Source of the DNA: Nitrospiraceae bacterium
GTDB taxonomy: Bacteria; Nitrospirota; Nitrospiria; Nitrospirales; UBA8639
Length of the DNA: 64,000 nucleotides
Direction: 5' to 3'
NCBI GenBank assembly: GCA_020632595.1
Contig: JACKFF010000014.1
Coordinates: forward strand, 1-64,000
The position numbers were made by a program, and so were the translations under genes. Below are positions 53,386 through 62,468 of this stretch, piece by piece. The notes under the pieces are model-generated. The model saw nothing but the letters and a program-made list of their open reading frames with translations, had not been told where the DNA came from and made no database searches. Numbering within the stretch: position 1 is the first letter of the stretch; each line of letters starts with the position of its first letter.

Positions 53386-54162
53386 ATGGCTCCCAACAAC
53401 CGAGATCTTCAGTTTCCCCGGAAGACTTTTGAAATTATCAGAACCACCGTTTCCATAGTATTATGGGCGGCGGTAGCTTGGGGAATCTTCATGCTTCCCC
53501 TCCTCATGGTCCTCGCATCACCATTCCTGAATTCTGCCCAATCCATCCCGTTATTCATACCCTCCCAGGTTTTTAACAGTCTTTCTCCAGATGGAACTCT
53601 GGACGACGCATCGGCATACGAGCGCCAGACCCGTGACAAGGAAATTGAATTCTCGCCATCCCAAGCACTTAAAACCGCCTCCGGTCACTTACCAAATCCC
53701 CTGCCCCTCACACCGCAGGGCACAATCTACCTTCTTGTGGATACATCCCGGCATCGGCTTTTCGTGAAAGAAGGTGATCGGATTCTGCATGAAGCCCTTG
53801 CCTCAACCGGAAGCGGGAACACCTTAGCGGATCCCAGGAACCCGGAACGAACGTGGACGTTCGAAACTCCCAAGGGGACGTTCAGCATTCAGAGCAAGTT
53901 AGAAAAACCGGTGTGGATTCGTCCCGATTGGGCCTTTATCGAACAAGGCGATCCCGTCCCTGAAAAGATGGCTGATCGATTACAGCCGGGAGTACTCGGA
54001 AAATATGCGTTGGGTTTTGGCAATGGATATTTCATTCATGGAGCCTTGTACTCAAACTTATTAGGCCAGGATGTCACCCACGGATGCATTCAACTGCATG
54101 CTGACGATCTTCAACTTGTGTTTGAAACAGTCCAATTGGGCACTCCGATCATCATTATTTAA
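53386..54162 (+). CDS. L,D-transpeptidase (YkuD family)
   Basis: A 258-residue protein with an N-terminal membrane segment (about 22-45) and a YkuD catalytic domain. TIYLLVDTSRHRLFVKEGDR begins the domain. The active site is FIHGALYSNLLGQDVTHGCI with the Cys nucleophile. It makes 3-3 cross-links in peptidoglycan or attaches lipoproteins. Located in the periplasm. It starts at an ATG 46 bases after the lipoprotein stop, so they may be co-transcribed. Confidence 0.88.
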   Translation: MAPNNRDLQFPRKTFEIIRTTVSIVLWAAVAWGIFMLPLLMVLASPFLNSAQSIPLFIPSQVFNSLSPDGTLDDASAYERQTRDKEIEFSPSQALKTASGHLPNPLPLTPQGTIYLLVDTSRHRLFVKEGDRILHEALASTGSGNTLADPRNPERTWTFETPKGTFSIQSKLEKPVWIRPDWAFIEQGDPVPEKMADRLQPGVLGKYALGFGNGYFIHGALYSNLLGQDVTHGCIQLHADDLQLVFETVQLGTPIIII

Positions 54163-54266
54163 ATAATTCCGGGGCGCATGTGCTACCTCATGATGTTAAT
54201 TCGTGGTAAATGGACCTTTACCCTCTCCTTTTATTGTAGTGTAGAGACTTTCTCTCGATGAAACTA

Positions 54267-54822
54267 TCAGTAATAGGGATATGCGATCGGACGATACCCG
54301 GTATAATAACCCCCTGGATATCCCCGCCCCCAACCAAATCCGGAATATCCGCGGCCCCAGTACAGTGCCTCGTCCCATATAGTCAAATCTTTGATGCCAA
54401 AAAGGGGAACCTCTTTTGTATCTTCACCCACTTGGATGGTTTCACGGCCGATAATCTCACCGACAATGGATATGGCTCTGCTTTTTTCAAGCACCGCTGG
54501 ATCCAAATGGATCCTTCCCCTTCGATAGCGCAATGAATCGTCCTTGCGTTTTTGTGCGCTGATTCGCCAGGGTAAAATCATCGTTCAGTGGAAGTTGGAG
54601 AACCTCTATTCTGGTCGCATCCTGCTTCCGATTGACCGAAAGCACTTCTCCTCCGACGACCATGAACTCTCCTTGATAATTATCAGGATTCTCTCGAATC
54701 TGCGTAAAATCCAGAGTGTGGTTGACTTGATTTTCCAAGCTCTCGGGGATCCCCTGATATTGGGAACATCCACCAAACACAAGCGAAACAAACAGTACAG
54801 ATGAGATGGTTGGATTGTTCAT
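54267..54822 (-). pseudogene. Frameshifted Slp-family outer-membrane lipoprotein gene
   Basis: The first frame (54487-54822) has a lipobox (SLVFGGC) and Slp-like YQGEFMVVGGEVLSV, LPLNDDFTLANQR and GRFIALS before ending early. The second frame (54267-54581) picks up LDPAVLEKSRAISIVGEI and a Gly/Tyr-rich tail (WGRGYPGGYYTGYRPI). Together they form one Slp-type protein. The two frames differ by +1 near 54505-54520, beside a repeated GGATCC. A sequencing error would look the same. Confidence 0.72.
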
Positions 54823-55334
54823 GGCAGCGGTTTCTCCTTAGTGAATTTAATCCGAGAAAAGAGGTCGAAAAAATGAGGGCCAAACTTTCGTTTTATTATT
54901 AATTCAATCTGTATAGGGCTAAACGTAACTTATTCGCCCGGTTTTGAATCCTGCCAAAAACCCTTGAGGGAAGTGGTCAATTTTGCACTGGAAAGTTTGG
55001 GGGAAATTAGTCAGGAGTTTCCTAACTTTTAGGCATTCTCCAAAATGTTCTTGTGAATACAGTGGATTGGATGGTCGCCGAATAATCGGCCCGGTAAGGA
55101 AATGGAACAAAGGCATATGAAAAGTGAACTCCCGCCCATGCCCCTTTTTAAAGAATCCCCCCGGCCCCGACTAAATTCCTATCATCAATAGAACGCTTAA
55201 CGGTCTTCCCCCTCCTGAACATTTCCCAGGGTTTTCTCCAGTTTGATACTCATGAGCCATGGGATACAGTAGAGACCTAACCTGTTTTACAAAGTTCACA
55301 TATATTTGCTGCTTATCCAGGATGAGGAGGATAC
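54823..55334. other. Intergenic region, no gene recognised
   Basis: About 510 bases between the broken slp gene and the DUF6335 gene. AT-richer than its flanks to the eye; no gene, hairpin or RNA recognised. Confidence 0.4.
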
Positions 55335-55757
55335 ATGGGCAAAAAGAAAAATATGCGTTCATCACGGCAGGATGCGGATACGATGATAAGGCAATATATT
55401 GAAAAACAAGGCCCTGCTGAAGAGGCCATCAAAGAGGAAATTGCCGAGACAGGGACTCAGCATGCATCGGAGGGAGTCCTTATTCGAGGAAACAATCGGC
55501 AAGCACAGGCCGGACTTTCCGGTGGAGATCTTGACGCAACCAGGGACGCGGGGAGTTCCGGCGATGAAACCATAGGGGGTTCCAATCCTACTCCGGATCA
55601 AGATACCGTGGATGAGTTGGGGGAGGCGGCAGGTCTTATCTTTGAAGATTCTGAAGAACTTGAAGGAGAAAAAGTATACGACCGGGATACCCACCGATGG
55701 GAACTCGATCCTGCAACCTCTGAAGATTATGCGGAACGCATCAAAAGATATCGATAG
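55335..55757 (+). CDS. DUF6335 family acidic protein
   Basis: A 140-residue acidic protein: AGLSGGDLDATRDAGSSGDE, SNPTPDQDTVDELGEAAGL and HRWELDPATSEDYAERIKRY fit DUF6335, a small family found in Nitrospirota and cyanobacteria. GGAGGATAC before the ATG is a strong ribosome site. It lacks a signal peptide. Function unknown. Confidence 0.72.
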   Translation: MGKKKNMRSSRQDADTMIRQYIEKQGPAEEAIKEEIAETGTQHASEGVLIRGNNRQAQAGLSGGDLDATRDAGSSGDETIGGSNPTPDQDTVDELGEAAGLIFEDSEELEGEKVYDRDTHRWELDPATSEDYAERIKRYR

Positions 55758-55834
55758 GCTTCTTCAACATAGCCAGCAGAAAGATTCAATGCAAAAGAAC
55801 TTTCAACAACCGTAATATAAGCGGGTTCGTATGA

Positions 55835-55862
55835 ATGGGTGAGATTGACCATCCTCACCCAT
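55835..55862 (+). repeat. Hairpin after DUF6335 gene
   Basis: ATGGGTGAG at 55835-55843 and CTCACCCAT at 55854-55862 form a 9-base perfect stem. No T run follows, so termination would need Rho or a longer signal. Confidence 0.4.
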
Positions 55863-55971
55863 CCATATCAAAGCCGCAGGGAAAAATTTTACCTGTAAAA
55901 ACATTCAATGCGCTTCGGATGTTCATCCAATTTTCCATCCTTCCAACACTCTTCAACTCCCACCATGCGCA

Positions 55972-56523
55972 CTACATACCACCATGGGGGGAATGTCCTT
56001 CTACCTGATTCATGCGTTGATGCAAGATCTCTCTAAATTTTCCGTATTGGTCCTTCGATAACACACTCCTCAACTTCAGCAGGGAATCAATGCGCGCCAT
56101 CATCATATCTTCTTTAATTGCTCCAATGGCCTTGACCTGCTCTGCAATCGCCTGACGGTCCGGCTCATCCTTTCCGAGCAGGGTCGCAAGATCGACTTCC
56201 GCCGTTCGAACATCAGCGGTTTTTTTGACGACCATTTTATCGTAATCAAGTCGAAGCCGGTGAAAAGCCTCCTTTTGTTCATCGGTCAGCTTTAATTCTT
56301 CTTCCATAGTGCTGGAAAAATGATGGTGATCCACATAATTTGAAGTTGCATGCGGAGATTTGGATTCGTGCGCATAGGATTCATGAGAAGGTTTTCCCTC
56401 GGTAGAACTTTTGCCACCATGCGAACAGGCGCTTAAGACAAAAACCATAGAAAGGAGAATAAGGAAACCACTTATTCCAGGATCATGACGAAATAGGTTT
56501 TTTATTCTAGGAATAAACGCCAT
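55972..56523 (-). CDS. Spy/CpxP-like periplasmic lipoprotein
   Basis: A 183-residue lipoprotein with leader ending LSMVFVLSAC. A histidine/serine-rich spacer (HESYAHESKSPHATS, DHHHFS) precedes a helical LTxxQ-type domain: LKLTDEQKEAFHRLRLDYDK and LRSVLSKDQYGKFREIL. This is the Spy/CpxP/CnrR-type fold of envelope stress and metal-sensing proteins. The His-rich segment could bind metal (inference). No sigma or kinase gene is adjacent. Confidence 0.75.
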   Translation of the reverse strand: MAFIPRIKNLFRHDPGISGFLILLSMVFVLSACSHGGKSSTEGKPSHESYAHESKSPHATSNYVDHHHFSSTMEEELKLTDEQKEAFHRLRLDYDKMVVKKTADVRTAEVDLATLLGKDEPDRQAIAEQVKAIGAIKEDMMMARIDSLLKLRSVLSKDQYGKFREILHQRMNQVEGHSPHGGM

Positions 56524-56843
56524 AGTCGTCTCCTTTGGTTAAAGCGTTTGGCCATTTCTTTTTATTTGTTGTTTGTATCCATTATCAAAGAGCAGTCACC
56601 TACTCACACCTGGCAAGAACCCTGGTGCCTTGGCCAGTACCCTAAAATGAGACACGCCGGGACGGCGTATCCAACAGACTGAAAAAGTCCGGGGCAGCCT
56701 GTACTTTATCATCTCCATCCACCTTCCCACCCATCCCACAGAGACCTCCCACGAGTTACATTGTCCAAAGATTAGGTGGAACTTTTTGAAAGACTTGCTT
56801 CAAGCCATGGCTCTATCGGGAACGACCTCGAGCAACAGAGAAA
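56524..56843. other. Intergenic region, nothing recognised
   Basis: About 320 bases. I see no gene, terminator or RNA structure. Confidence 0.4.
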
Positions 56844-57182
56844 CTATAACAACTTTGTGCCCAGGGGAACAGGCTTGTCCGGTACACATAACGCCACCTC
56901 TCCGCCCTCAGTATGAAATCCCGTGACCAGGCATTCAGACATAACCGGACCGATTTGTTTGGTTGGAAAATTCACCACGGCGACAACCAGCTTTCCCACT
57001 AACTCTTCCGGTTTGTAAAGATCCGTGATCTGAGCGCTCGACTTCTTCATGCCGATGTCCCTGCCGAAATCAACCTGCAAAATGTACGCAGGCTTTTTGG
57101 CTTCCGGGAACAACGCCGCACTTTCAATGCGCCCGACGCGAAGCTCGACTTTTATGAAATCATCCCATGAAATGGTCTGCAC
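56844..57182 (-). CDS. csaA: tRNA-binding domain protein CsaA
   Basis: A 112-residue OB-fold protein of the CsaA/TRBP111 group. VELRVGRIESAALFPEAKKP, LQVDFGRDIGMKKSSAQIT and VVAVVNFPTKQIGPVMSECL are family hallmarks. Reported as a secretion-related chaperone and tRNA-binding protein. Complete length; dimeric in relatives. Confidence 0.94.
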   Translation of the reverse strand: MQTISWDDFIKVELRVGRIESAALFPEAKKPAYILQVDFGRDIGMKKSSAQITDLYKPEELVGKLVVAVVNFPTKQIGPVMSECLVTGFHTEGGEVALCVPDKPVPLGTKLL

Positions 57183-57496
57183 TTCAGCCTCCTCAATTAA
57201 CTCAAAACAGTTTTTCGCATAAGAGTAGCACCCTTCTTCGGAAGCCTGTTCTCAATTTTCCTCTCTACCTTTGCCTTACCTCCTGGAGGTACAATAAATA
57301 ATAATTCTCCTATTCCTCTCACCTGGTTGGTCACTACCTATGATTTCCAAGCCAGAGGCGAGACCAGCTCCTCAAAAACATCGATTTTCACGACGGGAGC
57401 ATTTTTCCCCAAAAAGTGAAAATGTTTTGCTTAAGATTGCAAGAGGTTACTTCGACTCACAGCAATGTAATTTAACCGTATCTTAAGGAGAATAAC
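57183..57496. other. Divergent intergenic region
   Basis: About 314 bases between divergent genes csaA and a lipoprotein; both promoters should lie here. Nothing else recognised. Confidence 0.4.
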
Positions 57497-57862
57497 ATGT
57501 CCAAAATCTGGCGTTTGGTTCTGTTACTAACATGTATTATGTTGGTGGGATGCAGTACCACTGGGAATTTGGGAATTGTGGCCAAAAGCTCAGCCGACCC
57601 AGCGTCGCTTTTGAAAAACAGCCAAGGCTATGAGGATTTAGGACCAGCTGAAGGGCAAGCTTGCCGTCATTTCATTTTGGCCATTATCCCATTTGGCCAA
57701 TCGGACATGACGAAAGCGGTGGATAAAGCCTTAGCAGCTTCGGGGGGAGATGCCCTACTCAATGTCTCAGCAGAAAGCAGCCTGTACGGTTTCATTCCCA
57801 TTTATAACGTCTATACGTTTACCTGTACCACGGTCAAAGGAACCGCCATCAAATTTAAATAG
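57497..57862 (+). CDS. Small lipoprotein of unknown family
   Basis: A 121-residue lipoprotein with lipobox CIMLVGC. The body has GLGPAEGQ-like YEDLGPAEGQACRHFI, FGQSDMTKAVDKALAASGGD and YNVYTFTCTTVKGTA. The pattern resembles small TRL-like bacterial lipoproteins. TTAAGGAG precedes the ATG. Probable outer-membrane location; function unknown. Confidence 0.62.
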   Translation: MSKIWRLVLLLTCIMLVGCSTTGNLGIVAKSSADPASLLKNSQGYEDLGPAEGQACRHFILAIIPFGQSDMTKAVDKALAASGGDALLNVSAESSLYGFIPIYNVYTFTCTTVKGTAIKFK

Positions 57863-58125
57863 AGTACTGCGTTGACCTTGAATCTTAGATAAACAGAAAC
57901 CGGACGGCTTCATTGTCGGATTGGCGATTGCTATTCCCTTAATCTCATCTGATTGTCCTACGGTTGAAGGTTTGCTAAATCATGAGACCGCGACTTTGCC
58001 CGTCTCTGTCACTTTGGCAGCCCTGTTTTCCGCTGCTTAACGATAAGATACAATCCACAGCATTTTGCCCTGGAGCAGGGAAGAAGAGGGTAAACCGCAT
58101 GCTTCATAAGAATTGCTGGTTATAT

Positions 58126-58824
58126 TCATTGAATATTCGCACTCTTCTCAATATTGTGGCGTGCACATAAAAGTTGGATATTCTCGACTTTCAGGGAAGT
58201 CCCGCCCTTTGAATACGGAACAATATGATCGAAATGAAGTTCATCAGTCGCTCCGCCGGATACGCAACGGCCTCTATCCCGTGCCCATACCTCCAACTTC
58301 ACGCTTGTTGGAATAATTCGACTACGCTCTACAAGTCTGGTGGGCGTATCTTCGGCTAATGATTCATCTTCGATGCCTTCAATCGCGACCAACTTGAACT
58401 TAAACACATTTCTTTTTCCATCGTGCTCGATTCACGAATCCACAAGGTGAAAGTAGCCGTTATCTGACCAAATCCCCGCCTTAATTTTTTCGTATACGCG
58501 AACAATGTCAGGACCTTTCTCCCCCAACTTATAAGCTTGCGCAGCTTTGTGAAATTTCCCATTTTCCGTCAAAGAGTTATTTTGCCTATGCTCTTGTTGG
58601 TCCAGGATTTTGGGGTCGACACCGCGGTTTTTCTTTGGTTCATCATGCCCTTCATAGACCAGTAAAGCGCCATCCTCCAACACTACATCCCTATACGGAG
58701 CATTGGCGCGAACCGACATGAGAATTACTGAGTGCCTTCCCTTTAATCGAAAATTCATCCCTTTTTGTAGACTCGTACCTTCCTTATGGCACATCTCGAT
58801 ATAAGAGATGATTTTTCCCCTCAT
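58126..58824 (-). pseudogene. SRA-HNH modification-dependent nuclease gene, broken by an in-frame stop
   Basis: Reading leftward in one frame, 58824-58432 encodes an SRA/YDG-like domain (LKGRHSVILMSVRANAPYRD; VVLEDGALLVYEGHDEP; KFHKAAQAYKLG). A TGA at 58434-58432 follows HLVDS, where relatives have Trp. The frame then continues IEHDGKRNVFKFKLVAIEG into an HNH domain (ELHFDHIVPYSKGG; IQLLCARHN). The HNH zinc pair is also damaged: CVSGG where CxxCG is expected. SRA-HNH proteins cut DNA with modified cytosines. It is most likely inactivated by a single G-to-A change plus a lost Cys. Confidence 0.78.
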
Positions 58825-58929
58825 ACTTTTTCCATCTTACCCATAACTGAGTCCACGCCTGAGAAATCGGTCGAAAGCCGACCGATTCCCGGTCGGCATT
58901 CGGCCACCGCGGGCGCGAACATTTGTCCT

Positions 58930-59499
58930 TTAAACAGCGAAGTGAGCGCTGGCTTCTTGCATCTGACACCTGGCTTTCTCACCACCTTCGGATGTGATGG
59001 GACAGGTGCCGTTTTGGATAAGCACAACTTCAAAACCTTCCCGGCGTGCGTCCAGCACCGTCGCCAGGACGCATACGTCCTCAGCAAGCCCGGCGACCCA
59101 CAATCGGCGGATGCCATCTTTATTAAGCTGAACAGCCAGGCCGGTCTGGTCGAACGCGGAATTCTGATCCTGATCAAACCGGACACCTTTCGTCACAAGA
59201 ATGGTTGAGTCGGGCAACGCCAGATCCGGATGAAATCTGGCGCCATCGCTGCCCTGAATGCAATGAGGCGGCCATGGGCCGCCCTGTACCTTGAAACTTA
59301 TGTGGCCGATCGGGTGCCAATCCCGTGAGGCATAAACCGGCACGCCCTTGGCCTTTGCGGCTACAATCCACCGGTTGATGACGGGCACAATCCTATGACC
59401 GCCCTTAACGGCAAGCGCCCCGCCGGGACAAAAGTCTTTTTGCACATCGACGATGAGTAGGGCATCGCCGGATTTTAGGGAATGGCTGATTTCTGTCAT
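58930..59499 (-). CDS. pncA: Nicotinamidase (PncA-type)
   Basis: A 189-residue isochorismatase-fold hydrolase converting nicotinamide to nicotinate in NAD salvage. The catalytic Asp is in LLIVDVQKDFCPGGALAV, metal ligands in DWHPIGHISF, the Lys in LVTKGVR, and the Cys in AGLAEDVCVLATVLDA. Complete length. It starts 17 bases after the macro-NAPRT fusion ends, so they should be co-transcribed, with the product of one enzyme being the substrate of the other. Confidence 0.93.
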   Translation of the reverse strand: MTEISHSLKSGDALLIVDVQKDFCPGGALAVKGGHRIVPVINRWIVAAKAKGVPVYASRDWHPIGHISFKVQGGPWPPHCIQGSDGARFHPDLALPDSTILVTKGVRFDQDQNSAFDQTGLAVQLNKDGIRRLWVAGLAEDVCVLATVLDARREGFEVVLIQNGTCPITSEGGEKARCQMQEASAHFAV

Positions 59500-59516
59500 T
59501 TGGTAAAGCTGTCGGA

Positions 59517-61496
59517 TTAGATGGAACCTTTTCGGTTATTGGTAAGGTCTTTGATGATTTGCTGCTGAAGGTGGGCCAGTTTTCTACTCACTTCGACCGG
59601 ATAAGGGGAATCGGCAGGGGTAATGGCCCGCACTCGTTCGGGCAAACGGGAAATTTGTTCCTGCGCATATTGTCGTGCTGTGGTAAGGTCGACCCTTCGC
59701 TCGGGAAGTCGCTTGCCGTTTCGCATCATCGGAACCAAAAGAGGTCGTCCAACCGTAACTTCATCGGCACAGGCGATCACATCACGCACGTCCTGTCCCT
59801 CCTCCACAATACGGAACACCTGCTTGCGACCGGGAAGGATCGGTTTGCCTATCGAAAGTTTAAGTCGGCCCTTTCCGGCATATTCGGAAAGCTTGTAGGC
59901 AATATCCAGATCCGGCGCATCGCTCGAAACCCCCATACTGGTACCCACGCCAAAGCCATTGATCGGCGCCCTCGTTGACACCAATGCCGCAATCGCATCT
60001 TCGTCAAGACCGCCACTGGCAAAGATCTCGACATTTCGCAAGCCCGCATCATCCAGCAGCCGGCGTGCCTTTCGGGAAAGATTCAGCAAATCACCGGAAT
60101 CAAGACGCACCGCCTTGACCTTAAAGTCAGGACCCAGGGCTCTCGCTAGATCGATCACCTTCCGGACGCCCGCCAACGTATCGTAGGTGTCAACAAGCAA
60201 CACGGTCTCAGGATACAGTTGAGTAAATACCCGAAACGCTGTTGCTTCGTTTTCATGCGACTGAACATAGCTATGCGCCATGGTTCCGGCGACCGGCACA
60301 CCATACAGTTTGCCCGCGAGGACATTCGAGGTCGCGGCAACCCCACCAATCCAGAAGGCACGGGCCGCCTTGAGCGCGGCGTCGATTCCATGCATCCGGC
60401 GTGGACCGAAATCGATCACAGGGCGTCCTTCCGCCGCAGCCACGACACGCTGCGCCTTGGAAGCCAGCACAGTCTGGACATGAATCTGGTTCATGATGAA
60501 GGTTTCCACAATCTGTGCCTGCGGCAACGGCGCCACAATCTCGAGGATCGGTTCGTTGGCGAAAACAGGAGTCCCTTCGGGAACGGCAAACACCTCTCCC
60601 GTAAAACGAAAATCACGAAGCCAGTTGAGGAAACTGCCGGAAAACTGCCTTAACGAGTCCAGATAGGCCAGATCTTCTTCGCTGAAACGAATCGTTTCCA
60701 GATAATCGAGGACGGTATCCACTCCACATGCCAATAGAAAATTCCGCCGGACGGGTAGACGCCGAACGAAGAGGGTAAAGACGGCGTCAGCCATCATGCC
60801 CTCCTCGTAATAGGCATGCAGCATCGTCAGTTCGTACAAATCGGTGAAGAGCGCAAGGCCATTGCCTCTTTCATCCTGCATAGAAGGCGTCGTTGAAAGA
60901 CCCGGTAATGTTGGAAAGGTGAAATGTTCGAGGTGTTTCCCCCTACCGGCAAGAGAATCACGTGGGGTTCCCATCGTTCCAGATGACTTCCCAGCGGAGG
61001 AGGAGGAAAGTTCTCCGAGGATGCGTTCAAAACGCTGTTGACTCTCCTCGTCGAACAACACGAACCGGATGTGGGTGACGGAGGACAATCGTGGCACTTC
61101 CTCCAAGACCGTCTTCAGAGCAACTCGTGCCGCCTCCCTAATTGGATAGCCAAAGATGCCGGTAGAGATAGCCGGGAAGGCCATTGACTGAATGCCCCAC
61201 TGTTCAGCCAGGCGGAGGGCATTTGCGTAGCAGTTGGCAAGAAGCGCTTCAGCCGGCTCGTCTCGACCGTAGACCGGGCCGAGGCAGTGGATGACGTAAC
61301 GGTTGGGAAGATGATGTGCTCCGGTGAGCACCGCTTGACCGGGACGGATAGGAGCCAGCGCCCGACCTTCTTTTTCCAACCCTGGTCCTGCAGCGCGATG
61401 AATGGCTCCGGCAACCCCGCCCCCACTGCGCAACTCGGCGTTGGCCGCGTTAACGATCGCATCCATGTCGGGTTGACTTGCGATATTTCCCCGCAC
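59517..61496 (-). CDS. pncB: Macro domain fused to nicotinate phosphoribosyltransferase
   Basis: A 659-residue fusion. Residues about 1-165 are a macro (ADP-ribose-binding) domain: DAIVNAANAELRSGGGVAGA, IHCLGPVY and FPAISTGIFGYPIREAA. After a Ser-rich linker, residues about 209-640 are nicotinate phosphoribosyltransferase: FTDLYELTMLHAYYEEGM, GTMAHSYVQS with the phosphorylated His408, VRLDSGDLL and FASGGLDED. NAPRT makes nicotinate mononucleotide; macro domains bind or hydrolyse ADP-ribose forms. The GTG at 61496 lacks the first macro strand. The frame continues upstream about 34 codons (INGITIECVRGNI) with no ATG, GTG or TTG, so a rare start such as ATT or CTG may be used. Confidence 0.9.
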   Translation of the reverse strand: MRGNIASQPDMDAIVNAANAELRSGGGVAGAIHRAAGPGLEKEGRALAPIRPGQAVLTGAHHLPNRYVIHCLGPVYGRDEPAEALLANCYANALRLAEQWGIQSMAFPAISTGIFGYPIREAARVALKTVLEEVPRLSSVTHIRFVLFDEESQQRFERILGELSSSSAGKSSGTMGTPRDSLAGRGKHLEHFTFPTLPGLSTTPSMQDERGNGLALFTDLYELTMLHAYYEEGMMADAVFTLFVRRLPVRRNFLLACGVDTVLDYLETIRFSEEDLAYLDSLRQFSGSFLNWLRDFRFTGEVFAVPEGTPVFANEPILEIVAPLPQAQIVETFIMNQIHVQTVLASKAQRVVAAAEGRPVIDFGPRRMHGIDAALKAARAFWIGGVAATSNVLAGKLYGVPVAGTMAHSYVQSHENEATAFRVFTQLYPETVLLVDTYDTLAGVRKVIDLARALGPDFKVKAVRLDSGDLLNLSRKARRLLDDAGLRNVEIFASGGLDEDAIAALVSTRAPINGFGVGTSMGVSSDAPDLDIAYKLSEYAGKGRLKLSIGKPILPGRKQVFRIVEEGQDVRDVIACADEVTVGRPLLVPMMRNGKRLPERRVDLTTARQYAQEQISRLPERVRAITPADSPYPVEVSRKLAHLQQQIIKDLTNNRKGSI

Positions 61497-61736
61497 ACAT
61501 TCGATCGTAATGCCGTTGATCTTTTGTTTCAGAATGAGACTGTAACTCCGCTCTTTCAGGGTTATCCGCCTTGGAGTAGTTCTGAATTCCTTATCCTAAC
61601 TGAGACCTGGCTTCACTGCAGCTCCCTCCTTACTTGTGGGAATAGCGGGACCCCCTACCTTACCCTACCAATGAAGGTCGCCAGACACACACCTAAATCA
61701 GGCACCAACAAAATGGCGGGTGACTGAATGCATTTA

Positions 61737-62312
61737 TTAGATCTCTAAATATTGTTCCTTCTCTCGTGAATCGGGCATTTGTTCGACAGAAATGATCCCA
61801 ACACCATTTTCTAATACGATAGGATTATCTACCTCGATTCCAATGACCCATAAGGTATTTATGACCGGAATATTTTCTGAGTCTAGGAATCTGTTTAAAT
61901 TACGTTCTGCGACCAAGGATTCACATTCGTTGGCCGCCCATAAAAACCACATTGCCAAGTTCTTTATTTCAAATGTGGCGGCACCGCTCCCCCGTGAAAT
62001 TAGTTGTCCCTACAACGCTTGCACTCTAGGATCTTTTTCAAGAACTTTCAGTACTATTGCCCCAGGCCCCTCATTTTCAAGCAATCTTGAATAATGCAAA
62101 TAAAGCCTAGTCCGAATGTCGTGAAAAGCTACATTACCCATGTCAGGTTTGGGGATATTCAATCGACCTATATTCATAATTTTCCTTCCAACAGAGTCCC
62201 CAGTTGAGTAGTGGGCCAAAGGCCAATGGGAACCAACTAAATTCCGAACTCGCAACCAGTGGACCTGGCACTTAAAAGCGGACTGCATTCCGATGTCATT
62301 TTGTCCTAACAC
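61737..62312 (-). pseudogene. Unknown gene with an in-frame TAG
   Basis: Leftward, 62312-62010 reads protein-like sequence (AFKCQVHWLRVRNLVGSHWP; IPKPDMGNVAFHDIRTRLYL), then TAG at 62012-62010, and continues in the same frame (GQLISRGSGAATFEIKNLAM...) to a second stop at 61737. Upstream the frame stays open past the GTG at 62312 to KEWQALENCSK with no start but an ATGAAAGGAG that could be a +1 shift from ATGAAGGAG. It is likely one gene of about 200 codons, damaged at least once. No family recognised. Confidence 0.5.
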
Positions 62313-62468
62313 CTTCGAACAGTTTTCCAGGGCCTGCCACTCCTTTCATGAACATTTTTGTACAATTCGCGGCCCGATGGCGGGTAAACGTCCACATTCA
62401 GTTCCAGGTTCACTCAGTGGAGACCATCCACGGGGAAAGGGATTTGTCCATGCCAAATAAGAGGTTAA

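Noticed and set aside
57899..58039. Plus-strand frame with protein-like sequence (AIAIPLISSDCPTVEGLL)
   Set aside because: It has no ATG and no ribosome site; possibly a remnant, too weak to annotate.
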